DNA of 64,000 nt, from contig NZ_AMBZ01000001.1 of NCBI RefSeq assembly GCF_000293805.1, forward strand, positions 186,001 to 250,000, in the 5' to 3' direction. A model generated the notes under the pieces. That model was not told the DNA's origin. It did not search any database and worked only from the letters and a program-made list of their open reading frames with translations. Shown here piece by piece: positions 1 to 8,000 of the stretch. This DNA comes from Paenibacillus alvei DSM 29 (GTDB taxonomy: Bacteria > Bacillota > Bacilli > Paenibacillales > Paenibacillaceae). Both the position numbers and the translations under genes were made by a program. Each line of letters starts with the position of its first letter. The stretch's first letter is position 1.

Positions 1-1
1 T

Positions 2-202
2 GTCCTTTATTCCTTTGGTCAAGAAGCGTTGACACTGCAAGCCAAGCTGGATGCCATGCCGGAATCAGCCCCTCATATCATTGAATTCAGCCGCTCATTA
101 GTAGAAAATCTGTTTGAAGAAGCCGACCGGATTCGACAACATCGGGAAGCTCTGATGATGGGCGGATTGTCATATTGGTTGTCGAATTCGGTAACAAAGT
201 AG
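2..202 (+). CDS. C-terminal end of an unidentified protein (5' truncated by window edge)
   Basis: An open frame enters from the left edge and stops at TAG 200-202, giving the last 66 residues (ends LSYWLSNSVTK). The segment is acidic and mostly helical, with no transmembrane stretch and no motif I recognise. It ends 68 bases before the NHLP-leader peptide gene on the same strand, so the two could be co-transcribed. In that case it may belong to the same peptide biosynthesis locus; this is inference from position only. The start, the length and any catalytic domain lie outside the window. Confidence 0.5.
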   Translation, partial: VLYSFGQEALTLQAKLDAMPESAPHIIEFSRSLVENLFEEADRIRQHREALMMGGLSYWLSNSVTK

Positions 203-270
203 TAGTTTGCGGAATACGCAGAATGATACATTGGAAGCGCAAGATATCCCATTCTAAAGGAGGGGTACAC

Positions 271-558
271 ATGGTTTCTGCGGATCAACTACTTAAAAAC
301 CAAATCATTCACAAAGCTTGGGAAGATCCCTCATTTAAGGAACGATTGCTGTCTAATCCGAAAGCAGCTATTAAAGAACTACTGGGCATTTCAATTCCTG
401 ACCATGTTGAATTGACGACTCAGGAAGAAACAAAAGATCACTTCATCCTCGTCATTCCTCCAAACCCGGCAGAAATACTTCCTACCGACAATGTTCGGCG
501 TTTTTCTGGTAATCCATTTTTCCTTCCTCGAAAATGGGCTTCCCTATCATTCTCATGA
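271..558 (+). CDS. NHLP-leader (nitrile hydratase-like) RiPP precursor peptide
   Basis: The 95-residue product starts at ATG 271, eight bases after a strong AAAGGAGG (256-263). Residues about 10-60 show the pattern of the nitrile-hydratase alpha-like leader family: KAWEDPSFKERLLSNPKAAI, then ELLGISIPDHVEL, then an acidic stretch and HFILVIPP. Leaders of this family (NHLP, TIGR03793 type) guide maturation of proteusin and related RiPPs. The remaining ~35 residues would hold the core. It has no Cys, few Ser/Thr, two Arg pairs or near-pairs (VRRF, LPRKW), and no Gly-Gly or Ala-Gly cleavage site, which is unusual. No modification enzyme or exporter is visible here; they would have to lie to the left. 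Family assignment is fairly secure; the core boundary and product are unknown. Confidence 0.7.
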   Translation: MVSADQLLKNQIIHKAWEDPSFKERLLSNPKAAIKELLGISIPDHVELTTQEETKDHFILVIPPNPAEILPTDNVRRFSGNPFFLPRKWASLSFS

Positions 559-593
559 CTTGTGGGATGCCCTTTCTCTCTAATTAATCTATT

Positions 594-2525
594 TTATGCC
601 CCACTATGTAACGATAGAGGCGGCTCCTCAAATGCTGCGGGGAAGCGCACAACTGCTTCCGTCCCCTTCCATTTTTCGCTATAAAAATGAATACTTCCTT
701 TCATAACTTCTATAATTCGGAAGGTAACCATTAGACCTAACCCTGTCCCCTTTGTCTTGTTTGAGAAGTAAGGTTCACCTAATCTGGCAATCTCCTGATT
801 ATCCATACCAATGCCAGTGTCCTTGACGCAAATGATAATATTCCCCTCTGCTGCATACCCCTCAATTCGAATCGCTCCTCCATCCTGCAGTGCTTCGATG
901 CTATTCTTGATCAGATTGATAAAGACTTGCTTGAACTTAGAAGAGTTTCCGTAAATAAACAGATCTAGTTCTACGTCCAGATCTATGACTCCACCCTGCA
1001 TATTTGCAAGCGGAGTCAGTATCCCTTCTATTTGCCTGAGCTCATCCCCAACATCCAGAATCACAACATCCTCCAGCTCCGGCTTCGCGAAAGTTAGAAA
1101 ATCAGTTATTATTCCTGAAGCCCGATCAAGCTCAGTTAAGGCTAGCTTCACATATTCCTTTTCCTTGTCATCGGAATGATTTCGCAGAAGTTGAAGGAAT
1201 CCTCGGGTCACTTGGAGCGGATTACGTACTTCATGGGCTACAGAAGCCGCAAGTTCACTGATGATGTGCATCTTTTCGGAGTGCTGCAGCTTACCGTTGT
1301 ACATTTCTAGCTCTTTGGAATACTCAATTACTTGTTCATGGTTGGCAACAATTCGTCTGCCCATAATCATAATAAAGGCAATAACAAAAGCCACAACGCC
1401 CCATTTCCAAATGGTAAGTTCATATTGACCAGATCGAACCAAAAACCAAACTAATTCTCCTAATGTCACTACAGCAAAAACAATAAAGCCAATCGCAAAC
1501 AATATTGCATCCACATTTTTTCGAACAGCATATACAATCGATAGACCAACTAGCAAACACAACTGCAGGACAATAATAATGGCATACACAGTAACTGTAA
1601 GAAAATAAAAGACGCCGTAAAATTGATTGTTCATAGGGGATATGAAAATCACGCCCAAAAGCATAAGGATTCCATATCCTATTTGAAACTTTCGGATTTT
1701 AGAGGTTAGAGAATACGGTCCAGGACCGGTAATTTGTTCAAAATAATAGGTTAACGCAGGAAAGAGAAATTGCATGGCTATATCGAATAAGCGAACAGTA
1801 TACCTTCCATATTCTCCGAAAAAAATATAAATAAATTTTGAATGCGTGATCATAATAATACCCGCACACAATATAACAATATTCAGAGACAACCAGCTCG
1901 GTAAGTCAATGTTGCGAAGACATAGGACACAGATGAACATCACGAGGGCGACAAATATCAAGGAGCTTCCTAGTAGGATATCAATAAGCCCTTGGCTCGC
2001 ATAATCTTGTATAATGTCTTGATAATCGCCAATAATAACTGGTTTTTGAATCCCTATTCGTTCAACTGTTGAAAATGCGTGAATGTAGATGTGCTGCCCG
2101 CTTGAAGAGGGTTTTATCGGTACTAAGACCTGAAAAACATCAGATCCATAATCGCGTGCAGAATGGTATAGTCTTCTTCCTTCCTCCGAATATACATCTA
2201 CACTAAATCCGTATAACATACTTATGTATAATCCGGGTTGCTCCCAATGGACAGAGGGAATTGATATTCGATACCAAGCAGATTGGTTTCCTTGGGGCTT
2301 CAACGGAATGTTAGTTTGAATATCAACAGGCTTCCATCCCTCTGCTCTGCTTTTAATGTCCTTCCATGCGCTTTGCCGCTGCTCCCATATTACATCCCAT
2401 TGGGTAAGCGTGATTTTTGAGGGTTCTGGTTGTGTGGATAATAGAGAAGGGAATGTTATTGCTCCAATAACCAATAGAATGAGGCCAATGAAAATACCTC
2501 GCGTGATCCAGTTTCTAAATCCCAT
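594..2525 (-). CDS. 7TM sensor histidine kinase
   Basis: The layout is an N-terminal signal or TM segment, an extracellular beta-rich region with SAWYRISIP resembling 7TMR-DISM extracellular domains, about seven membrane helices, and a cytoplasmic HisKA/HATPase pair. The phospho-acceptor His is in HEVRNPLQ (residue ~431). ATPase motifs NLIKNSIEAL, DTGIGM and GTGLGL are intact. The kinase core resembles Bacillus sporulation kinases (KinB/KinE type); that likeness is my reading, not a tested relation. I prefer ATG 2525 because AGAGGTG precedes it; an in-frame ATG at 2555 lacks a good site. No response regulator is adjacent, so it is an orphan kinase that presumably feeds a phosphorelay or a distant regulator. 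It converges with the RiPP precursor gene. Confidence 0.85.
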   Translation of the reverse strand: MGFRNWITRGIFIGLILLVIGAITFPSLLSTQPEPSKITLTQWDVIWEQRQSAWKDIKSRAEGWKPVDIQTNIPLKPQGNQSAWYRISIPSVHWEQPGLYISMLYGFSVDVYSEEGRRLYHSARDYGSDVFQVLVPIKPSSSGQHIYIHAFSTVERIGIQKPVIIGDYQDIIQDYASQGLIDILLGSSLIFVALVMFICVLCLRNIDLPSWLSLNIVILCAGIIMITHSKFIYIFFGEYGRYTVRLFDIAMQFLFPALTYYFEQITGPGPYSLTSKIRKFQIGYGILMLLGVIFISPMNNQFYGVFYFLTVTVYAIIIVLQLCLLVGLSIVYAVRKNVDAILFAIGFIVFAVVTLGELVWFLVRSGQYELTIWKWGVVAFVIAFIMIMGRRIVANHEQVIEYSKELEMYNGKLQHSEKMHIISELAASVAHEVRNPLQVTRGFLQLLRNHSDDKEKEYVKLALTELDRASGIITDFLTFAKPELEDVVILDVGDELRQIEGILTPLANMQGGVIDLDVELDLFIYGNSSKFKQVFINLIKNSIEALQDGGAIRIEGYAAEGNIIICVKDTGIGMDNQEIARLGEPYFSNKTKGTGLGLMVTFRIIEVMKGSIHFYSEKWKGTEAVVRFPAAFEEPPLSLHSGA

Positions 2526-2922
2526 TTCACACCTCTGCATGTATTCAAGGATCATTCCATATCCGATAAGGGCAATACTTCAACAAAAATATGTAAAATC
2601 CTTCTTATAATCTGGAAATCGAACCAATTCTGATACGCGTCTCCAAAAAATATAATAAAGTACAGGGATCTTGTTGAAAATGCCCGCTCATGCCACTTAT
2701 GTGTCGATCAATGTGAGGGAGAAGACATAGTGATAGTATATACGAAACAATTGCGAGATGACTGTCGAAAAAAGAATGTCGAATGGATTTTTTCATAATC
2801 GTATCCTTTGTTGGGTTCGTTCCTAACAGATGCATTGCAAGCAGGCAGATTTCCTTGTTACGATGAATACATAAATAGATGATATACATCGTACGTAATG
2901 TAATCTACAAAGGAGTAACCCT
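2526..2922. other. Intergenic region, divergent promoters expected
   Basis: This ~400-base AT-rich gap separates the divergent sensor kinase and pentapeptide-repeat genes. I see no convincing small gene or RNA fold. An open frame on the minus strand (2605-2889) lacks a ribosome binding site and resembles no protein I know. AAAGGAG just before 2923 is the ribosome site of the next gene. Confidence 0.4.
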
Positions 2923-3528
2923 ATGACAACTTATATAGAAGAACATTATAACGGCAACGATTTCAGCTATGTGAATTGGAGCGAGTCTGAGCTTCGCAAC
3001 TGCACGTTTACCTCCTGCCGTTTTCGAGGCGCTCAACTGGCCGGAGCATTGACAACAGGCTGCCAATTTATTGACTGTGACTTCACTGGAGCTATACTTA
3101 ATGGCTCTATCCATACGCGAAGCGCGTTTACGAATTGCCGATTTACAGGAGTTAATTTATTCGCAGCAAAATTTGAAGAATGTAAAATGGTAGGGACTGA
3201 TTTCACCAATGTATTATGGGACGGCATTACGATCAACGGAGGAGATTGGTCGTATACAAATTTGCGCCATGCGAATTTTACGAGGCAGGATTTGCGCAGT
3301 GTTCGTTTCATGGAAGCGGATCTAACAGAAAGCAAGCTGGAGAAAGCTGACCTGCGGGATGCCGACTTAACCCGCACAAATCTTACCAAAACTAAGCTTA
3401 CAGGTGCAGATCTGCGAGGGGCTGATATGAGCGGAGTGAATTTCAAAGCGCTGGATCTTGCTAAAGTCCGAATTGATATGTTCCAAGCCGTTGCATTTGC
3501 TAAGGCATATGGAGCCAAGGTAGATTAG
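2923..3528 (+). CDS. Pentapeptide repeat protein
   Basis: A 201-residue protein built almost wholly from A(D/N)LXX-type repeats (for example ADLRDADLTRTNLTKTKLTG and ADLRGADMSG), predicted to fold as a right-handed quadrilateral beta-helix. The central repeats are rich in Cys and Phe (CTFTSCRF, CQFIDCDF, CRFTGVNL), as in Qnr/MfpA-like proteins, which mimic DNA and protect gyrase. Length is near the ~215 residues of Qnr proteins, but a resistance role cannot be claimed from the repeat fold alone. ATG 2923 follows AAAGGAG at good spacing. It is monocistronic and ends at a hairpin shared with the converging glycosidase gene. Confidence 0.8.
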   Translation: MTTYIEEHYNGNDFSYVNWSESELRNCTFTSCRFRGAQLAGALTTGCQFIDCDFTGAILNGSIHTRSAFTNCRFTGVNLFAAKFEECKMVGTDFTNVLWDGITINGGDWSYTNLRHANFTRQDLRSVRFMEADLTESKLEKADLRDADLTRTNLTKTKLTGADLRGADMSGVNFKALDLAKVRIDMFQAVAFAKAYGAKVD

Positions 3529-3536
3529 TATATAGT

Positions 3537-3575
3537 AACAGCCGTAATCTGCTAATATAGCAAATTGCGGCTGTC
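3537..3575. terminator. Hairpin between convergent genes
   Basis: Inverted repeat ACAGCCG ... CGGCTGT extended by AAT/ATT pairs, with a T-rich stretch some 12 bases further on the plus strand. It lies 9 bases after the pentapeptide gene and 15 bases before the end of the opposing gene, so it may serve both. Confidence 0.55.
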
Positions 3576-3589
3576 ATTCATCATGCTTT

Positions 3590-4759
3590 TTATTTGAAAA
3601 TAAGCAGCGCATTGCTAATGCTGCGCCCAGGGTATGTCATATATCTTCCATTGTAATAAAGGCCACTGGATGCCCCGCCATCCAAATTCATAGCCTGATA
3701 AGCGCCAGCCTGCTTCATCACTCTAGCAAGCTCTGGAATCGTAGCACTAGATGTAGTCAAGATAATTAGCTTGTAATCCTTCGTTAGACCAACCGCACTG
3801 CGTATACTGCTGTGCTTCAATATTTTAGGGTCTTTAAATCCCTCGCCTTTCAGATTGACGGTGATCTTGCCATCTGTAAGAAGACGCGGCCCTACCTGCA
3901 GCGCTCCTTGCACATCTCCTTCATTAAATCGCTCCAAGAACGATTCTCCCGGGATCATCTCTACCTGATTCCCCTTCGTAAACACAAGCACACTCCGTTT
4001 ATCACCAGAGCCATTATGTATCATTCTTCCATTTCTAACTACATAGCCATACGGGACTCTCACCTTAGTCTTGGAGTAGGCATCAAAATAGCCCCCATTT
4101 ATCGCAGCTACGGCATAATTACGCTGTGCCATATGCTTGAGGTTATCGACCGAGCCCTCTCCTCCGTAACCAACTCCTACGCCGAGACGAATACGAGGAT
4201 GCAGCAGATTTATGGTCAGCATCGAGGCATACACCCGCTTGCTTCCAACCTTGAATGCTCGCTTACTCTTCTCAATCGATGATGCTTGGCTGCTCCGCTG
4301 CTTCGAAACGACAGGCAGGCGAACATGACTGTCTCCACTCCAAAAATGGACAACCGATCCGTTCTTGTCCCATTCCATGTTCAGACTCATCGCTTCGCTG
4401 ACGATTCGTACCGGAACATAAGTCGTCCCCCCTGATCGGAAGGGGGCTGCATCCAGCTCCGTATCAACCCCATTGACATATGCCTGCGTCGTACCTAATG
4501 TCATCTCCAGATAATTATCGTCGCTTACCACCTCTATGCGCTTGCTCACAGGCTCCCATGTCACTTGATAATGAAGTTTATCGCTCAAATAGCGTATTGG
4601 AACGTAAGTGCGGTACGCCTTCGTATCCATAAGCCCATATGAACTCGCATCTGCATTAGCTTGCCCCTGCGGTATAACAACTGTAAAAGTTAAGGCTAGC
4701 CCTAGAACTGCTGTGATTATTTTTTCAATTTTGGCACTCTCCCCAAGGTGTAAATCCAA
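3590..4759 (-). CDS. Secreted phosphodiester glycosidase (NAGPA-like) with copper-amine-oxidase-like N-terminal domain; probable start-region frameshift
   Basis: Residues ~45-140 form a copper-amine-oxidase-N-like module (YVPIRYLSD, TTYVPVRIVSEAM). Residues ~170-389 form a phosphodiester glycosidase domain of the NAGPA/DUF2233 type, with AINGGYFD (~219-226) and LDGGASS (~359-365). The family uncovers GlcNAc-phosphodiesters; bacterial members probably act on wall glycans. ATG 4759 has no ribosome site. GGGGAGAG lies upstream of a TTG at 4726-4728 in another frame; adding one A to the A6 run at 4720-4725 joins that TTG to this frame and gives a normal signal peptide beginning MKKIITAVLG. I therefore infer one missing base; the true start is probably 4728. 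The domain assignment does not depend on this. Confidence 0.8.
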   Translation of the reverse strand: MDLHLGESAKIEKIITAVLGLALTFTVVIPQGQANADASSYGLMDTKAYRTYVPIRYLSDKLHYQVTWEPVSKRIEVVSDDNYLEMTLGTTQAYVNGVDTELDAAPFRSGGTTYVPVRIVSEAMSLNMEWDKNGSVVHFWSGDSHVRLPVVSKQRSSQASSIEKSKRAFKVGSKRVYASMLTINLLHPRIRLGVGVGYGGEGSVDNLKHMAQRNYAVAAINGGYFDAYSKTKVRVPYGYVVRNGRMIHNGSGDKRSVLVFTKGNQVEMIPGESFLERFNEGDVQGALQVGPRLLTDGKITVNLKGEGFKDPKILKHSSIRSAVGLTKDYKLIILTTSSATIPELARVMKQAGAYQAMNLDGGASSGLYYNGRYMTYPGRSISNALLIFK

Positions 4760-4875
4760 ATTCAGGAATATAGTATCATATCATCATTTTGATGACGGTG
4801 TCTTTTTTCGACAACAATATCAATTTGCCGACGTGATCTGAGGAATCTGACGATTGATGTCGTGGTCAATGAGAA

Positions 4876-4899
4876 GAGGAGCGCAACGTCAGCGCTCCC
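4876..4899 (-). terminator. Terminator after thioesterase gene
   Basis: Stem GGAGCGC/GCGCTCC with a 7-base loop, followed on the minus strand by a T-rich tail (tcttctc). It lies about 30 bases beyond the stop of the acyl-ACP thioesterase gene. Confidence 0.5.
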
Positions 4900-4927
4900 C
4901 AATATCCGGCACCATCTTATCCAGTAA

Positions 4928-5683
4928 CTAACCTTCTCGATAAATAACTTCCGCATCGAACAGCGTACTGCCATCTGAAGCTTGTCCACGAATAAAGCAG
5001 CGGCTATCTTCTGCATGCAGCGTTTCAGCAGTAGATCGATATATATCTACCTGATCCCCGAGAATGATTTCCTTATGGTACGTAATTCGAAAGCGCGACA
5101 CACCTCGCTCCAATTCCTCTTGCGTCATCGCATCCAAGCATATATCAGCAAATCTGGCATTGTTCAAATGGCCGTTCATATCAATGCTGCTCTGTCTAAC
5201 GTATAGCGTGTACGACAATTCAAGATGAGTCTCATCCGGTATCACGACTTTCTCCGGCATGTCTCCTACAGAATCCTTATCATTCACCGGAACGTCATAA
5301 GGAAACGCTGAGGCTCGCAAGATGCGCCGCTTGTTCAGGTCGACAAGCGCCCATGTGGTGCGGGACTGTGCCACTAACTGCCGCTCTGCATCATACGCAA
5401 CATAATCACGCAGCCATTGTACACCCTTGGCCCCCTTATGCCATGTATCCAATTGAAGCACATCACCGTACTTCGGCGTGCGCATCAGTTCAAGGTCAAC
5501 TGTCAGCAACATCCATGCCATACCGCTGCTCACCAACTCATCCATCGATACTTGATGTGCTGCGAGGTGGGAATCCCCTGCCCGCTGCATCCATTCCATC
5601 AAGGTCGATAAGCGGCAATCCCGCTTATAATCACAGTTATCGGATGATACTTCATGCTGCTCACTCCAACGCCGAGTGTCCAC
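4928..5683 (-). CDS. Acyl-ACP thioesterase (FatA/FatB-like double hotdog)
   Basis: A 251-residue protein with two hotdog domains. Domain one opens with the EVSSDNCDYKRDCRLSTLMEW pattern and domain two carries DMNGHLNNARF (~168-178), equivalent to the catalytic Asp/Asn/His region of FatA-type thioesterases. The expected reaction is hydrolysis of acyl-ACP, releasing free fatty acids and influencing lipid chain composition. The start is GTG 5681-5683, because AAGGAGTGGGGGG directly precedes it; an in-frame TTG at 5710 lies upstream of that ribosome site and is unlikely. It stands alone, divergent from the menaquinone genes. Substrate chain length cannot be read from the sequence. Confidence 0.85.
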   Translation of the reverse strand: MDTRRWSEQHEVSSDNCDYKRDCRLSTLMEWMQRAGDSHLAAHQVSMDELVSSGMAWMLLTVDLELMRTPKYGDVLQLDTWHKGAKGVQWLRDYVAYDAERQLVAQSRTTWALVDLNKRRILRASAFPYDVPVNDKDSVGDMPEKVVIPDETHLELSYTLYVRQSSIDMNGHLNNARFADICLDAMTQEELERGVSRFRITYHKEIILGDQVDIYRSTAETLHAEDSRCFIRGQASDGSTLFDAEVIYREG

Positions 5684-5818
5684 TTGTACCCCCCACTCCT
5701 TCCGAACCAACGGCCGTCTACATCTGACTCGCCTATCGTTTTATTCCTTGTTTATCATAACCGATAATCACTTCGAATGGCGTTATTCATCTGACCAAAC
5801 CTGTTATTTTTACCGACA

Positions 5819-5847
5819 TTTCATCTCTTCATCAATCTCCGTATAAT
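5819..5847 (+). promoter_or_regulatory. Candidate sigma-A promoter for mqnB-mqnD
   Basis: TATAAT at 5842-5847 is preceded by TTTCAT at 5819-5824 with a 17-base spacer. The -10 is perfect, the -35 weak. It would give a leader of about 185 bases before mqnB that contains a 35-codon open frame. Confidence 0.45.
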
Positions 5848-5868
5848 ATGTTAGTATAAACATAATGT

Positions 5869-5976
5869 ATGAATCAAGCTAAAAATCAAGCTGAGCTTGT
5901 ACGAATTCAGCAAGTAATTCCGCTCTTTACAGAAATTCATGAACAAGATACTTTGAATGAAGTATATCAATTTTAA
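5869..5976 (+). CDS. Possible 35-residue small protein upstream of mqnB
   Basis: ATG 5869 to TAA 5974-5976 encodes MNQAKNQAELVRIQQVIPLF followed by a short acidic tail ending NEVYQF. It starts about 20 bases after a TATAAT and ends 63 bases before mqnB. There is no clear Shine-Dalgarno before it, and the sequence matches no family I know. It could be a leader peptide, a remnant of a lost gene, or chance. Confidence 0.25.
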   Translation: MNQAKNQAELVRIQQVIPLFTEIHEQDTLNEVYQF

Positions 5977-6039
5977 ATAATCATGGATGCAATAAACGGC
6001 GAACGAAGCGTTTGTCTTGCATGGGTAAGGAGTAAACAC

Positions 6040-6750
6040 ATGATGAAGGAAATGAAAGCTGCCTCAACATGTACCGATGAGGCGGTTGCACAAGATGCGG
6101 GCGGACGCGTACTTATTGTGACCTCAGTAGCGCCCGAACGGGATGCTATATTGCGTGGTCTTCAACAGCATCCGCAATTTGACGTTATCATCGGCGGAGT
6201 AGGTGTCGCATCTGCCGCTGCTCGGACGGCACGGGCACTGACGCTCGCGAATTCATCGCATTATCGGCTCGTCATATGCGCAGGTATCGGCGGAGGATTT
6301 CCAGAGCAAGCTGAAATTGGCTCATTAGTCGTCGCAAGCGACATCATTGCTGCCGATCTTGGCGCAGAGACGCCGGAGGGCTTCATCAGTCTGGACGAGC
6401 TTGGATTCGGCTCCGCACGCATCCCTGTCGATGCTGAGCTTGTTGCTCGCGCAACGGCAGCACTGCAAGCAGCGAATCTGCCAGCACGCTCCGGCCCTGT
6501 GCTAACAGTTGCAACCGTCACAGGCTCGGCAGCAACAGCGGCACACATGGCAGTACGTATTCCCGGTGCTGCCGTTGAAGCGATGGAAGGCTATGGCGTA
6601 GCTACCGCAGCACATGAATTTGGCTTGCCGGTGCTGGAGCTTCGTTCCATATCGAACGCCGTCGGCCCGCGCGATCGTGCTGCTTGGCGTATTCAAGAAG
6701 CGCTGGAATCACTGGAAGCTGCCAGCGCTGTATTAACGGAGGTGCTGTAA
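6040..6750 (+). CDS. mqnB: Futalosine hydrolase (MqnB)
   Basis: A 236-residue nucleoside phosphorylase-fold protein. The family pattern is clear: VIIGGVGVASAAARTARAL, VICAGIGGGFPE, ADLGAETPEGF, and AAVEAMEGYGVATAA with the ribose-binding Glu-Met-Glu. It hydrolyses futalosine to dehypoxanthine futalosine in the alternative menaquinone pathway. The start is ATG 6040 after TAAGGAG; a more upstream ATG (5983) lacks a site and would add a non-homologous stretch. The gene ends two bases before mqnD and the pair is co-transcribed. The other pathway genes (mqnA, mqnC and the later steps) are not in this window, so the pathway is split in this genome. Confidence 0.93.
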   Translation: MMKEMKAASTCTDEAVAQDAGGRVLIVTSVAPERDAILRGLQQHPQFDVIIGGVGVASAAARTARALTLANSSHYRLVICAGIGGGFPEQAEIGSLVVASDIIAADLGAETPEGFISLDELGFGSARIPVDAELVARATAALQAANLPARSGPVLTVATVTGSAATAAHMAVRIPGAAVEAMEGYGVATAAHEFGLPVLELRSISNAVGPRDRAAWRIQEALESLEAASAVLTEVL

Positions 6751-6752
6751 AC

Positions 6753-7595
6753 ATGAAGATTGCCTATTCCCCTTGTCCAAATGATACATTTGTATTCCAT
6801 GCCTGGGCGCATGGTCTTATACCGGGTGCCCCGGAATTAGAAGTCACGTATGCAGATATCGACATCACGAACCATCTCGCTGCTAGCGGCAATGGATTGG
6901 ATGTACTCAAAATATCGTATGCTGCGCTGCCATGGGTGCTGTCCGAATATGCGCTTCTGCCTTGTGGCGGTGCGCTTGGCCGCGGCTGCGGGCCGCTTGT
7001 CCTAACGAAGGAAGGGACTTCGTCCCAAGCCAGCCCATCCAGCTTGTCCGGCCGCCGTGTAGCAGTTCCAAGTGAACGCTCCACAGCCTACTTGTTGTTC
7101 CGTCTATGGGCAGCGCAGAACGTGCCTGGCGGTGTTGGGGAAATTGTCGTGATGCCGTTCCATCAGATCATGCCTGCCGTTCGCGATGGCCACATTGATG
7201 CCGGACTCGTTATTCATGAAGCTCGGTTCACTTATCCATCCTACGGTCTTACCATGCTCGCCGACCTAGGCAACTGGTGGGAGGCTGATACAGGATTGCC
7301 GATTCCGCTCGGCGCCATAATCGCCCGCCGCACACTTGATGTGGATGCACTTGCTGGCTGGGCTCGCGCATCCGTCGAATATGCATGGGCACATCCGGAA
7401 GCATCGCGTGAATACGTGTTGGCTCATGCACAGGAGATGTCCCCAGAAGTAACAGATGCCCATATTAACCTGTACGTCAATGAATTTACGAGAGATTTAG
7501 GAGAAGACGGCTATGCCGCGGTCGAGGCTTTGCTTGGCCGCGCGGCGAAGGAAGGTCTTGTTCCTGCCTTCGATCTTGCAGCACTTCGCTTGTAG
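6753..7595 (+). CDS. mqnD: 1,4-dihydroxy-6-naphthoate synthase (MqnD)
   Basis: A 280-residue periplasmic-binding-protein-fold enzyme. Its N-terminus KIAYSPCPNDTFVFHAWAHG is a signature of MqnD, as are DVLKISYAALP and GLVIHEARFTYP, with the conserved His of the family. It converts cyclic dehypoxanthine futalosine to 1,4-dihydroxy-6-naphthoate, the menaquinone precursor. GGAGGT inside the end of mqnB supplies the ribosome site for ATG 6753, so translation is probably coupled. A strong terminator follows at 7631. Function is confident from motifs plus the mqnB neighbour. Confidence 0.93.
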   Translation: MKIAYSPCPNDTFVFHAWAHGLIPGAPELEVTYADIDITNHLAASGNGLDVLKISYAALPWVLSEYALLPCGGALGRGCGPLVLTKEGTSSQASPSSLSGRRVAVPSERSTAYLLFRLWAAQNVPGGVGEIVVMPFHQIMPAVRDGHIDAGLVIHEARFTYPSYGLTMLADLGNWWEADTGLPIPLGAIIARRTLDVDALAGWARASVEYAWAHPEASREYVLAHAQEMSPEVTDAHINLYVNEFTRDLGEDGYAAVEALLGRAAKEGLVPAFDLAALRL

Positions 7596-7630
7596 TCTGC
7601 CGTATGATTCGCGAACGCTAGAGGTGTACC

Positions 7631-7672
7631 AAAAATAGAGCGCCCGCGAGGAACGAGGGCGCTCTATTTTTT
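7631..7672 (+). terminator. Terminator of mqnB-mqnD operon
   Basis: A 15-base-pair stem (AAAAATAGAGCGCCC pairing with GGGCGCTCTATTTTT) with a short loop. The U-run is built into the 3' arm. Very strong, and probably works in both directions. Confidence 0.85.
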
Positions 7673-8000
7673 CGCAGTCTAGCTATCGTCATAGTGATGC
7701 CAGAGCCGACTCTCGAATTGGGTTGCAGCACACAAAATGAGTGATAACTGCTATAGAGAGTCATATGCACTGTCTCTATTGGGATCGCCCATTCTTACTA
7801 AGTTGCAGTCCATTCGACATTTCCCAGCATACGCTACAACGAGAAATAAGATGCAAATGCTGCCGACGTAAGCTTTTCATAGATGGGTCGTGTATAATAG
7901 TTTCGTGCTAAAGGAAGTAGGCAAATAGAAACGAGATTCTAGGAAAACACTCCGAAGGATTCGCTCTCTTGCTGAAAACAACTACAGGAGTGAAAGTCCA
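7673..8000. other. Intergenic region upstream of MFS gene
   Basis: No gene or fold is visible in these 328 bases. A TATAAT at 7893-7898 may be the -10 of the transporter promoter; no good -35 stands 17 bases before it. ACAGGAG near 7985 is the ribosome site of the transporter gene. Confidence 0.4.

Noticed and set aside
2605-2889. 94-codon minus-strand frame upstream of the sensor kinase
   Set aside because: No ribosome binding site, odd composition, no family; more likely a promoter region.
2923-3528. Quinolone-resistance (Qnr) gene
   Set aside because: Pentapeptide repeats alone do not identify Qnr; the defining loops cannot be checked here.
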